DNA of 64,000 nt from NCBI GenBank assembly GCA_942492635.1, contig CALOFP010000003.1:744001-808000 (forward strand), in the 5' to 3' direction. The notes under the pieces are model-generated. The model did no database searches. It was given only the letters and a program-made list of their open reading frames with translations, and had not been told where the DNA came from. Below, piece after piece: positions 9,331 through 18,213 of the stretch (positions within the stretch are counted from its first letter, which is position 1; each line of letters starts with the position of its first letter). The DNA comes from CALOFP01 sp942492635. Lineage in GTDB: Bacteria; UBP6; UBA1177; CALOFP01. The translations under genes and the position numbers were made by a program.

Positions 9331-9567
9331 AGAAAGAGTATACTTGATTCAACAACCTTTCATCTAATCAAACCAAAAATTTTAAAAAATAGACACATTT
9401 GTTTTGACACCGCAGTTTATTTATTAAAACTTCCAGTATCTTGTAAAAATCCAAACAGTTTAAAATATTTTTAAAGATTACTTTGTGTCCATGATACAAA
9501 ATCGTTACTGTCTTCAATTAGAAACCGAACATCTCCTAAAAAGATAAATTTTCATCTTCCCTGAAAG

Positions 9568-9576
9568 TGCTATAAT
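9568..9576 (+). promoter_or_regulatory. Extended -10 promoter for the methyltransferase gene
   Basis: TGCTATAAT, an extended -10 element with perfect TATAAT, lies about 30 bases upstream of the ATG at 9607. No good -35 is seen, which fits an extended -10 promoter. Confidence 0.5.
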
Positions 9577-9606
9577 CTTCTCCAGTTTATGCTGAGGAGA
9601 GAATAT

Positions 9607-10365
9607 ATGATTATAGACACTTTGGAAAAAACAAACAGCGATATTTTCTACAAAACTATTGCCGAGCATTACGATGAGATTTTCCCTTTCCACCAATCAA
9701 AAAAGAGTTTCATGGAGCAGTTCCTGACTCCAGAAAGCCGGATTATCGATGTCGGTTCTGCAACAGGCGCCCTACTCTTTTCTTTAAGCGGAGCGAATCG
9801 GAAACTTTTCGGGATTGAACCATCTGAAACACTTTTGGACATTTCAAAAGAGCGGTCTAAAAATCTTCAGAAAGATGTTATTCTCCTCCAAAACGGGATG
9901 GAGGATCTGGATACTCTTTTTGAAGATGAATCACTGGATTTTATCAGTTGTGTGGGAAATACTCTTGTACATCTCGGCAGTTTGGATGAGGTCGAGATCT
10001 TTTTGAAGAACTGTCACAGAAAACTAACAACAGGAGGTTCAATCGTCATCCAGATCGTAAACTATGACGGCGTGGAGAATAATAAACTCCCGAATCTTCC
10101 TCTGATCGAAACAGAATCGATTGTCTTTGAAAGAAGCTACACAAAAGAGCCCCATCAATTCCTCTTCGACACCACCCTTACAATAAAAGAGAGCGGAGAG
10201 AAAATTTCAAATTCTATCCCCCTTCTGCCAATCACTTCAACCCAACTGAATGCACTCCTAAAGAAATGTGATTTCGAAACCATCCGCCTCTATTCTTCCT
10301 TCGAATCAAAACCATTTGATGGAAAAGGAAATCGACTGGTGGTGTCAGCAAAAAAGATTCAGTAA
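9607..10365 (+). CDS. Class I SAM-dependent methyltransferase
   Basis: Predicted 252-residue cytoplasmic methyltransferase. Motif I is IIDVGSATGALL (about residues 36-47), followed by the acidic residue of motif II (GIEPSE) and a motif IV-like region FISCVGNTLVHL. The C-terminal half is beta-rich, as in small-molecule methyltransferases of this fold. The ATG at 9607 is preferred because GAGGAGA lies 5-6 bases upstream; an ATG at 9589 lies before that site. It is monocistronic behind an extended -10 promoter. The substrate cannot be told from sequence. Confidence 0.82.
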   Translation: MIIDTLEKTNSDIFYKTIAEHYDEIFPFHQSKKSFMEQFLTPESRIIDVGSATGALLFSLSGANRKLFGIEPSETLLDISKERSKNLQKDVILLQNGMEDLDTLFEDESLDFISCVGNTLVHLGSLDEVEIFLKNCHRKLTTGGSIVIQIVNYDGVENNKLPNLPLIETESIVFERSYTKEPHQFLFDTTLTIKESGEKISNSIPLLPITSTQLNALLKKCDFETIRLYSSFESKPFDGKGNRLVVSAKKIQ

Positions 10366-10415
10366 ATTTTTCATCAATAACCAAAACTATGAATTTATTG
10401 GAGGAACGTCCTAAT

Positions 10416-10626
10416 TGATTGTGGATTTCAAAATAAAAATGGCTGATTCAGATACAGAGCTGCAGCAATCATTATCGAGGAAGGATGTGTTCTTTTCGAA
10501 AAAAACGACTTGGATCCCCACTATTATTCTATTGGTGGTGGAGTTCATTTAGGGGAAAAAGCGGAAGGTGTTTGAAGAAACAGAAATCGAATATGAAGTT
10601 GACAGACTGGCCTTTATTCATGAGAA
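10416..10626 (+). pseudogene. Broken Nudix hydrolase gene
   Basis: A degraded Nudix (MutT-like) gene. After a GGAGG site, the reading frame gives an NG-stop-FRYRAAAIII segment in which TGA replaces the Trp codon expected in NGWFRYRA. It continues through IEEGCVLF and PHYYSIGGGVHLGE, the first half of a Nudix box. A stop follows, and the frame then shifts to VFEETEIEYEVDRLAFIHE, the second half. About six residues of the box, including the usual REV segment, are missing. At least a nonsense change and a frameshift/deletion are present, so no active enzyme is made. It sits tail-to-tail with the Cys-rich protein gene. Confidence 0.8.
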
Positions 10627-10706
10627 AAAAAAATCTTGCAAACGAATAGATTCCAGAGCTCTCATAGATTTCAATATTTGTTACTCGGAGTTTGCGGATA
10701 GTTTTT

Positions 10707-11825
10707 TTAGATTGCAAGAACGGAACAACCGGAACCGGATTCTTTCTCCGCACCGTTATCGGTACTTTTTTCAGTTGAATCACCACCGGTTGCTGCATCT
10801 TGAGTTTTGGATGAATCGTCTACCGATCCCGCAGCATCGCCTTTATCGGAACTCTGGCCATCTCCCTCGGAATCATCTGTTGAGGAACTACCGTCGCCTG
10901 CCGAACCGGGTTCATTGTTGTTTGTTTCCTCTCCTCCGGTAGCTGTATCTTCTCCCGTTTCCGGACGTTCGATGCACTCCTCGCACTTTTTCGTTTTAAG
11001 GCACTCAAGAACCTCTTCTAGTTTCTTCTTCCCGTCCGAACCGTTTCTACAACAGGAGGCTATACTTTCTCCGTTCTCGGTCCATTCACCTTTCAGAAGT
11101 TTTGCCTTCTCCTCTTCCGAAAGCGGTTTCGCTGAAATGTAGTCACCGCACTTGTTCGTCAGAGTATCCATAGCATCAACGCAGAGATTCAACATCTCAT
11201 TACTACAGATCTCCTTCAGATCAGGAGCCTCTTCGCCGCACACCTCGACAAGTTTGGCCAGGCATACCTCTTGGCTCACAGGTTTTTCCCCTTCTGACGA
11301 ATCCGAACCTCCTTCAACCGGATCGCCGGCAGGCGGTTCCACAGGATCTTTTCCGGGATCCCCTTCCGGCTCAACGGGATCAGTCGATCCGCCGCTTCCT
11401 TCGGAAGATCCTGAGGATCCTTCACCATGTCCGTCGAGGCATTCACAGCTGAAATTGTCAGGGGAATAAAACTCGCATTTTCCGGCCGGATTTTCGCAAA
11501 CGGTCTTTTCCGGCTCAGGCAGGCATGAGGATTCCAGAAGTTCCATGCATTTTTCCTGGGTAAGGACCATGTGAATTACGCATGTTCCGTTTTCACACAG
11601 ATTTTCCTCCGGGCAATCGGAATCGTTTTCACAGGCAATATCCGGTTGACAGCTGCCCGAACCGGTAGTCGGCGCATCGTCCCCGGTGCCGCATGTGCAC
11701 TCGTTCCATCCGCTTTCATAAATCGTGCAGGTTCCATTTTCGTTGGTACATGTGAGGCTCTCTTCCCCCATAAGGGAAAAAGAGCCTACAAAAATAAAAA
11801 TTAAAACTCCAATTCGATGTTTCAT
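10707..11825 (-). CDS. Secreted Cys-rich, low-complexity protein
   Basis: Predicted 372-residue exported protein. The signal peptide (MKHRIGVLIFIFVGSFSL) is followed by short Cys-rich modules (CENDSDCPEENLCENGTC and similar), a Gly/Ser/Pro/Asp linker, a helical Cys-rich segment (about residues 190-290) and a long Ser/Gly/Asp/Thr tail. The protein ends GSGCSVLAI; a Cys so close to the end, after a disordered tail, recalls truncated Cys-type C-terminal sorting signals, but no membrane segment follows. The start at 11825 is chosen for GGAG 6 bases upstream; the ATG at 11837 overlaps that site. Probably a cell-surface or secreted protein. Function unknown. Confidence 0.75.
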   Translation of the reverse strand: MKHRIGVLIFIFVGSFSLMGEESLTCTNENGTCTIYESGWNECTCGTGDDAPTTGSGSCQPDIACENDSDCPEENLCENGTCVIHMVLTQEKCMELLESSCLPEPEKTVCENPAGKCEFYSPDNFSCECLDGHGEGSSGSSEGSGGSTDPVEPEGDPGKDPVEPPAGDPVEGGSDSSEGEKPVSQEVCLAKLVEVCGEEAPDLKEICSNEMLNLCVDAMDTLTNKCGDYISAKPLSEEEKAKLLKGEWTENGESIASCCRNGSDGKKKLEEVLECLKTKKCEECIERPETGEDTATGGEETNNNEPGSAGDGSSSTDDSEGDGQSSDKGDAAGSVDDSSKTQDAATGGDSTEKSTDNGAEKESGSGCSVLAI

Positions 11826-12138
11826 TTGTTTCTCCATTGTAATTTGTTAGGTACTGCAGAAGTATAGTATCTACTTTTTCCATTTTTATTTAATTATTTT
11901 CTGAAAATACCGAATTTATCTTTCTATGGCCTATTTTTTAATACACAGAAGAAGCTTTAGGAATTTTGATTCTTTTCTAGATGTTGTGTGTAGAAGGCTG
12001 GATTCAGGTTTCAAAAAAATGCTCAAGAAGGAAATTTTTTAACTCTTCAAAATCCCTGAGGTATCAAAGCATTGTATATGTTTTTTTCTGTAGGTTGAAA
12101 AAAGTAGAAAATCAATCTGGGTGAATTTGCGGAAGAGT
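11826..12138. other. Intergenic region
   Basis: About 310 bases of AT-rich DNA between two minus-strand genes. It presumably carries the promoter of the Cys-rich protein gene. No ORF, strong hairpin or clear promoter pair was recognised. Confidence 0.4.
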
Positions 12139-14607
12139 TTATACGCCGTTGCAGTTTTTCTCGATTCTTTCCCTGACCGTTTCGACTATCTCTTCGTAAC
12201 TTTTATCTTCGGGGAAAATCGGAGGAAGATACTTTACCCTGATTTTACTGAATGGTTTGGGAAAAAGACTGCCCTTGGGAAGCGCTTTGAAGGCCCCGCT
12301 GATCGCAACGGGTACCACAGGAACGTTGAGCTCCCTGCTCAATATGGCGAATGTTTTCTTGAAGTGGCCGACCTTTCCGTCGCGTGTTCTTGTTCCTTCA
12401 GGAAATATGATGATGTTTTTTCCCTGCCTGAGAACATCCGCCATCTTGAGAAGCGACTCTTTGACATCCTTGTTTATATCCATGACGATCACGTTGTTTC
12501 TCGCCGCAAGATACTGTCTCCATTTACTTTTTACGTGCTTCGCCTTGGCAAAGAAATATGTCTTCTTAAGGATGGAATCCTTCACGTAGGATGCGACAAA
12601 GAGTCCGTCGAAAAATGACTGGTGGTTCGGAGCGATGATGAAGGGTCCCTTCGGTATATTCTCAAAACCTGTTCCCTTGAATCGGAAGTAGCACTTGAGC
12701 CACAGTTTACCGAGGTTTTTAATTATCGTATGGGTAAACATACTCCTGGGAAGTTCTAGATCACTCTTTTTGCTGAGAATCTCCTTCCAGTTTATCTCCA
12801 GAAGCTCCATTCGCTGCTTGTTGTCCCTGACGTATTCAGCTAGGGCTGTCACAGATGAATGGTGCATCAAAATCTCTTCATCCAGCTCGACACCGAATGT
12901 CTGCTTTAGAAAAAGCTGGAGCGAAACCTTGTCCAGACTGTCAAGTCCGAGATCTATCTCTATATGGTCTTCGGGATGAACTTCGCTTTCGGACTGATCC
13001 ACAAGAAACTTCTTGAGAAGAGCATACTCCTCAAAATCGGGCTCCTTCACTGTACTCTTTTTCTTGGAGGATACTGATGCGGCAAATTCCGCAAGTTCGA
13101 AACGTTTGGTTTTTCCTAACCTTGTTTTCGGCAGTTCTTCACGGATCAATGAGAACTGCATTATCTTCTTGTACGGTGAAACCGATCGGTTGAGTTTGTC
13201 GATAACCTCCCACCGGAAGTACTCTTCCATATTGGCAATTCCGTCCCTCTTCATCCGCTCCAGTTCGGGATAGATGAGGCAACGGATCGAACCGTCATGA
13301 AGATAAACCGCAACCTCCTTTATGTAGGTCGTCATGGCTGTGAGCTTGAATTCAAGTTCCTCAGGGTTGATATTCTTTCCGCTGGGAAGAACCATGATCT
13401 CCTTCTTTCTTCCGGTCACGAAAAGATAACCGTCCCTGTCGAAGTATCCGAGATCGCCTGTGTGAAGCCAGCCGTCCTTCAAAACTTCTGCAGTCTCCTC
13501 AGGCCGGTTGTAGTAACCTTTCATGATGTTTCTTCCACGGGCCACGATTTCGCCGTCCACAATCCGCACAGTATCGGGATACATCTCGAATCCGCTGCTT
13601 CCGATCTTTACATGATCGGGTCTTGTAAAGGCCATCATCGGAGCGGCCTCCGTCATACCGAAACCGACAAGGACCTCAAGCCCCAACGTCTCATAATCCT
13701 TTGCGACTTCGCTGTCGAGGGCAGCTCCGCCGCACACAAGATACTTGAGATTTCCACCCATTGCATCGTGAACTTTCTTGAAAAGCATCCTGGACAGTTT
13801 TCTGGATTTAATCTTCGAGGCGATCTTGAAAATCGTACGGGCAACGAACGAGCTGTCTATCTTATCCCGAATTCCCTTTCTGATGAGTTCATAGAGTCTC
13901 GGCACTGCAATCATTATGGATATCTTGTAATCGTGCAGTACCCTCTTGAGCTCATCCGGTTTCATGGAGAGTGCCATGTAGGCGGTAGCTCCGACACAGA
14001 AAGTTGCCGCCATGGTTCCGAAAAGAGGGAAAACATGGTGAAGCGGCAAAAATATCATAACCCGGTCGTGAGGCTTATAGATCTCAAGATGCTTCGTAAC
14101 AGAATCGATATTCGCCATTATGTTGTCATATGTGAGCATGACCCCTTTCGGAGAACCGGTTGTTCCCGAAGTGTAGAGAATTACGGCTGTATCCTGCATA
14201 TCGTTGAGCTCGACAGGATAGGGAAAACACTCGTCCCAGCCCTTATTCTCCATCTCGTCAAAAACTATGATGTTGATCTGGTAGTCGAGATCTTTTATCG
14301 CCCCCTCTGCCTTTTCACGCTGACTTGCAGAGGTGAACAGAATTTCAGGTTTACAGTCGTTCAGAATGTAGGCAGCCTCCTCTGCAGTTCCCATGAAATC
14401 TAGTGGAACAACAGTCGCATTTTTTCTCCAGGCCGCATAAAAGGCGTAAATCCACTCGGGCCTGTTCTCGGAAAGAATGGCCACCCTGTCACCGGCGTTG
14501 ATATCCAAACGGGTGGAAAGGAATTCGATTCTCTTTAAAAGTTCCTTATAGGTGATTTCCCTCTCGCCGTAGACCAGAGCCACCTTCTTATAATCTTTTA
14601 TAAACAA
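12139..14607 (-). CDS. Acyl-CoA/ACP synthetase - ACP - PlsC acyltransferase fusion
   Basis: An 822-residue three-domain lipid enzyme. Residues 1-510 form an AMP-dependent acyl-activating domain with YTSGTTGSPKG (145-155), GFGMTE and a TGD motif (HTGDLGYF). Residues 525-600 are an acyl-carrier domain with LGLDSLDK, Ser557 being the phosphopantetheine site. Residues 640-820 are a PlsC-type lysophospholipid acyltransferase with NHQSFFD (His662, Asp667) and FPEGTR. It could activate a fatty acid, hold it on its own ACP and transfer it to a lysophospholipid, an Aas-like salvage role in reversed domain order. The TTG start has GGGAG 7 bases upstream. Monocistronic. Confidence 0.92.
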   Translation of the reverse strand: MFIKDYKKVALVYGEREITYKELLKRIEFLSTRLDINAGDRVAILSENRPEWIYAFYAAWRKNATVVPLDFMGTAEEAAYILNDCKPEILFTSASQREKAEGAIKDLDYQINIIVFDEMENKGWDECFPYPVELNDMQDTAVILYTSGTTGSPKGVMLTYDNIMANIDSVTKHLEIYKPHDRVMIFLPLHHVFPLFGTMAATFCVGATAYMALSMKPDELKRVLHDYKISIMIAVPRLYELIRKGIRDKIDSSFVARTIFKIASKIKSRKLSRMLFKKVHDAMGGNLKYLVCGGAALDSEVAKDYETLGLEVLVGFGMTEAAPMMAFTRPDHVKIGSSGFEMYPDTVRIVDGEIVARGRNIMKGYYNRPEETAEVLKDGWLHTGDLGYFDRDGYLFVTGRKKEIMVLPSGKNINPEELEFKLTAMTTYIKEVAVYLHDGSIRCLIYPELERMKRDGIANMEEYFRWEVIDKLNRSVSPYKKIMQFSLIREELPKTRLGKTKRFELAEFAASVSSKKKSTVKEPDFEEYALLKKFLVDQSESEVHPEDHIEIDLGLDSLDKVSLQLFLKQTFGVELDEEILMHHSSVTALAEYVRDNKQRMELLEINWKEILSKKSDLELPRSMFTHTIIKNLGKLWLKCYFRFKGTGFENIPKGPFIIAPNHQSFFDGLFVASYVKDSILKKTYFFAKAKHVKSKWRQYLAARNNVIVMDINKDVKESLLKMADVLRQGKNIIIFPEGTRTRDGKVGHFKKTFAILSRELNVPVVPVAISGAFKALPKGSLFPKPFSKIRVKYLPPIFPEDKSYEEIVETVRERIEKNCNGV

Positions 14608-15122
14608 TTTTGCACTCCCTTAATTATCAGGCCCGTTATTTTAAAGGACATCACCCTCTCTGTAAAGAAGAAATGTGAAACAAACGCTATTATATGAACA
14701 ATTATACATTCTCACCCGTCGAACTCTCCGAATAATCGCACATCCCGTTAGAGTATGGCAGAGAATTACTGCACGATATCCCGAAAAAAATATTTTTAAG
14801 TTTTTCCACTGCAGCAACCGACAAATGCCAAATCCCATTTTTAATTCCAAAATGACGTTGAAAAAACTATATTTCTCTAGTTAATCACTGTAATGAACTT
14901 GAAATCAATAAATCCATAAAAAAAGCAGTTGAATTAACCGTAAAACAGATACTCTTATCTAGTCATCCGCTCAGTCGGCCTCGATATCTGTTTTAATACG
15001 ATTTTAAAAGCTGAAGCGATCATGATATCTTTTCATGATCAAATCTTAGTCTTATTTGGGTTTGTAGAAATTTTAAAGATTTCCAAGCACCTGCTTCCAC
15101 TCACATCTAGATTTGGAACGGT
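14608..15122. other. Intergenic region with one inverted repeat
   Basis: About 515 bases of AT-rich DNA with no convincing gene. The only structure noted is GATCATGA (15018-15025) with TCATGATC (15033-15040), an 8-base perfect inverted repeat with a 7-base loop. It lies downstream of the AraC-type regulator gene. It lacks a T-run, so it is more operator-like than a terminator. Confidence 0.4.
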
Positions 15123-17951
15123 TTACGAGAAGTTTGATTTATTCAATTTTTTCCTGTACTCGGTCGGGGTCAATCCCGTCTGGCGTTTGAATATGGCGTT
15201 GAAAGAGGATTTTGACCTGAATCCTGCGCTGTAGGCGATTTCAAGAAGACTTTTATCAAGATTTGCGGAATCCTTGAGCTGTTTTTCTACCTCACTCACT
15301 CTGTAACTGTTTACGAATGTGTAGAAATTTTGATCAAGGTAGCTGTTGATTGTCTGTGAAAGATGGTGCGAGGGAATCGATGTTTTTTCGGATAGCATCC
15401 TGACGGTAAGCATGCTGTCAAGATATGGTTTTTCCTCCTCCATGCATTTTTTTATTGTGGCAAGGTATCTTCTCATGCTCTCCTCATCAACATTGCTGGT
15501 TCTGTACTTCTGTTTCAGCTCTTCTTTTACATCATCAAGTTCCTCTTCTGCAATGTTAAGCTCCTGCATCTTTTCTGTAACTAGTTCTTCCAACTTTTTT
15601 TTCTGTATTTCAATTCTTTTTAATCTGTACCTGTGAAAAAGATAGAGCATTGTAAGAAAAAGAAAAGCGGAGAGAAGATAAAATTTTGCAGTCTGATAAA
15701 AATGCGGCATCTTAATTATAAAAACTTCTGCACCGGATTCATTCCAAACACCGTTACTGTTTGCTGCAATTACCCGAAATCTATATTTTCCGGGGAGAAT
15801 ATTTGTGTAGAAGGCTCGTCTCATCTTTCCTGCATCGATCCAGTCATCGTCTACACCTTCTAGCATATATTTAAACCGGACTTTTTCAGGAACAACATAA
15901 CTTAATGCTGTATACTGAAAGGATATTTTTTTCACAGAAGAGTTTAGAACAACTTCTCCTACGGTTGGAACCGCTTTCCCGTCCACAACAACTTTTTCCA
16001 TCACAACCGGAGGAGGCAAGGTATTCTTTTTTTCTTTTTCCGGATTAATTGATACTACTCCCTTCACAGTTGGAAAATGAAAGACACCTCCCCTTCCAAT
16101 TGCAGCGGAAGGATGAAAACCTCCGTTGCATTCGCTTGAGATCATTCCATCTTCCGAACCGTATCTTGAGTACTTCAGAGTTACTTTCTCCCCTGCCGCT
16201 TTTTTTATCAGCAGTTTTCTGCTGACTTTGAAGACACCACGGTTACTGCTCATCCAAAGGTTACCGTTGTCGTCTTCCAAAACAGCAAAAATCTTGTTAT
16301 CGAAAAATCCATCCTTTCTTGTAAACGAATGAAAAAGTCCATTTCGGTAGAGAACCACTCCACCGCCTCTTGTACCAATCCAAATATTTTTCCTGCTGTC
16401 CTCGAATAGGGAAATAACCGGATACTCGGAGTACCCGTCATTTTTTGTGAATTTTTTGAGCTCGAACTCGTTAAGCATAAACAGGCCTCCATTAACTCCG
16501 GAAGCGCCTATCCAGAGGTTGTTTCCAGAATCAAGAATCATACTCCTTATTACGGCATCTTTGAGATGGATGTTCTCTTTCACCCCCCTGGTCACGCCGT
16601 TTTCTTCTAAAAACAGTCCATTTTCATATGTGGCAAACCACCGTTTCCCATCTCTGCCGTCGACTATTGCACTAACCTCATATCCAGAAAGTCTTCTGGG
16701 AATTCTGTAGCGACGAAAAGTGCCCTTTTTCAAAACATCGATTCCACCTTCTCCAGGCCCATAAGATGAGGAAATAAGAACCTCTCCTTTTGTGCCTTCG
16801 TGGATGGTAGTAATACGGTTTCCGCTGAGTCCGTTTTGTACTGTATATCTTTCAATTTTATCATCAGAGACAATTTTAAAAAGCCCGCCACCCCTTGTGC
16901 CAACCCATAAATTACCGGCCTTATCTTCATGCAATACTACCGGCATATATTTATAGAATAGATTTAAAGCCGTTTTGTTGACAATGTTTGTTCTTCTGAT
17001 CTGATTCAGCCCCCCCTTCCATGTTCCAGCCCATATCGATCCTTCACGATCTATATGAAGAGAGGTTACCTTGTTGTCCGAAAGACCTTCGGAAATGCCG
17101 AAGCGGTGAATTTTCCCGTCATTAATGATATTGATTCCTGAGTCATTTGTCCCGAAGTAGAGAGTGCCGTCCCTGTCTTCTGCAACAGATGTTATTCTAT
17201 TGCTTGAAAGGCCAGTTTCTTTAGTTAAGTTTTTAATATCACCGTCAGTGAATCTATATATTCCGTTTTCAAATGTCCCCGCCCACACAACACCTCTTCT
17301 GTCCAGGTGAACGGCACGAACACTCTTTCCCGATAGTTTTTCCGACAGTTCAGATCGAACACATTTTCCCTCTTTCAGGATACAGATGCCGCTTCCGGTT
17401 CCTATGAGTAGTGTGCCGTTTTTTCCCTCGGTAATTGCGAAAATTTTACTTCTCGAAGAAATTGTCTTGTTGGATAGCTTCCCTATCATGTCATCGCTAA
17501 CGTAGTGAAGACCTCTGCCGTATGTTCCTAACCAGATTTTTCCTGAACTGTCTTCATACAGACTTCGAATCATACCGATGTCAAAATCTTTGAAAATGCC
17601 TTCGGAATAGGATGCAAGACCTTCGCCCCCGATCCAGAGACTCCCTGAACTGTCCGATAAAAGTGTCCTGATGTAGTCTCCTTTCATCTGGGGAGTACTC
17701 ACACTGTCGAAAACCTTAAATCTAACCCCATCGAATCGAACAGCACCCTCTGCAGTTCCAAGCCATAGATATCCATCTTTATCCTGAGCAATGGCAACAA
17801 CCGAACTCTGGGGAAGCCCCTCCTCAACCTGCCAGTTTCGAACTGTGTATCCGGAAAGAGGAGAAGATGCACTCAGGAACGAGAAAAGGAGAATCAGAAA
17901 TAAAAAAATGATTCCTTTTCTGAAAAAATCTGGTATTGAAAACAAATTCAA
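15123..17951 (-). CDS. Membrane-bound beta-propeller sensor / AraC-family regulator
   Basis: A 942-residue one-component regulator. A signal/anchor (residues 1-30) is followed by about 650 residues of two-component-regulator propeller repeats, seen as recurring LWIGT or VWAGT plus GG(V/L) signatures. A Y_Y_Y-type Ig-like domain comes next (about 685-747). One transmembrane helix (about 757-774), a coiled coil (777-817) and an AraC/XylS double HTH (847-937) complete it. No histidine kinase or receiver domain is present, so the periplasmic sensor would act directly on a membrane-tethered DNA-binding domain. Bacteroidota hybrid sensors share the front part. No operon partner is adjacent, and the ligand is unknown. 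Confidence 0.9.
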   Translation of the reverse strand: MNLFSIPDFFRKGIIFLFLILLFSFLSASSPLSGYTVRNWQVEEGLPQSSVVAIAQDKDGYLWLGTAEGAVRFDGVRFKVFDSVSTPQMKGDYIRTLLSDSSGSLWIGGEGLASYSEGIFKDFDIGMIRSLYEDSSGKIWLGTYGRGLHYVSDDMIGKLSNKTISSRSKIFAITEGKNGTLLIGTGSGICILKEGKCVRSELSEKLSGKSVRAVHLDRRGVVWAGTFENGIYRFTDGDIKNLTKETGLSSNRITSVAEDRDGTLYFGTNDSGINIINDGKIHRFGISEGLSDNKVTSLHIDREGSIWAGTWKGGLNQIRRTNIVNKTALNLFYKYMPVVLHEDKAGNLWVGTRGGGLFKIVSDDKIERYTVQNGLSGNRITTIHEGTKGEVLISSSYGPGEGGIDVLKKGTFRRYRIPRRLSGYEVSAIVDGRDGKRWFATYENGLFLEENGVTRGVKENIHLKDAVIRSMILDSGNNLWIGASGVNGGLFMLNEFELKKFTKNDGYSEYPVISLFEDSRKNIWIGTRGGGVVLYRNGLFHSFTRKDGFFDNKIFAVLEDDNGNLWMSSNRGVFKVSRKLLIKKAAGEKVTLKYSRYGSEDGMISSECNGGFHPSAAIGRGGVFHFPTVKGVVSINPEKEKKNTLPPPVVMEKVVVDGKAVPTVGEVVLNSSVKKISFQYTALSYVVPEKVRFKYMLEGVDDDWIDAGKMRRAFYTNILPGKYRFRVIAANSNGVWNESGAEVFIIKMPHFYQTAKFYLLSAFLFLTMLYLFHRYRLKRIEIQKKKLEELVTEKMQELNIAEEELDDVKEELKQKYRTSNVDEESMRRYLATIKKCMEEEKPYLDSMLTVRMLSEKTSIPSHHLSQTINSYLDQNFYTFVNSYRVSEVEKQLKDSANLDKSLLEIAYSAGFRSKSSFNAIFKRQTGLTPTEYRKKLNKSNFS

Positions 17952-18213
17952 ATCTTCCTCCGATCGGAAACATTACCATTGGAAACGGGACATTACCCGA
18001 ACCTTGAAGTGTTTCCGGAATTAAATTTACCTGCATAAAGAATAGATTCGCGTTTAGAAAAGTCAAATCTAGGATTCATTTTATTGCCGCGGTTATGTAT
18101 TAAAAATCATTAGAACCATTTACCCATCAGAGACTGTGACAGTAAAAGGAAGGTCGGGTTGCATCCCATGTAAGATACTTGCTTTACTGGACAAAATATG
18201 CATTAATACTTCC

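Noticed and set aside
10529..10798. Minus-strand 89-residue open frame overlapping the Nudix remnant and the Cys-rich gene end
   Set aside because: It is a shadow of the Cys-rich gene in another frame and of the broken Nudix gene; no start signal.
15018..15040. GATCATGA / TCATGATC inverted repeat
   Set aside because: Too short and without a T-run to call a terminator; no clear target gene for an operator.
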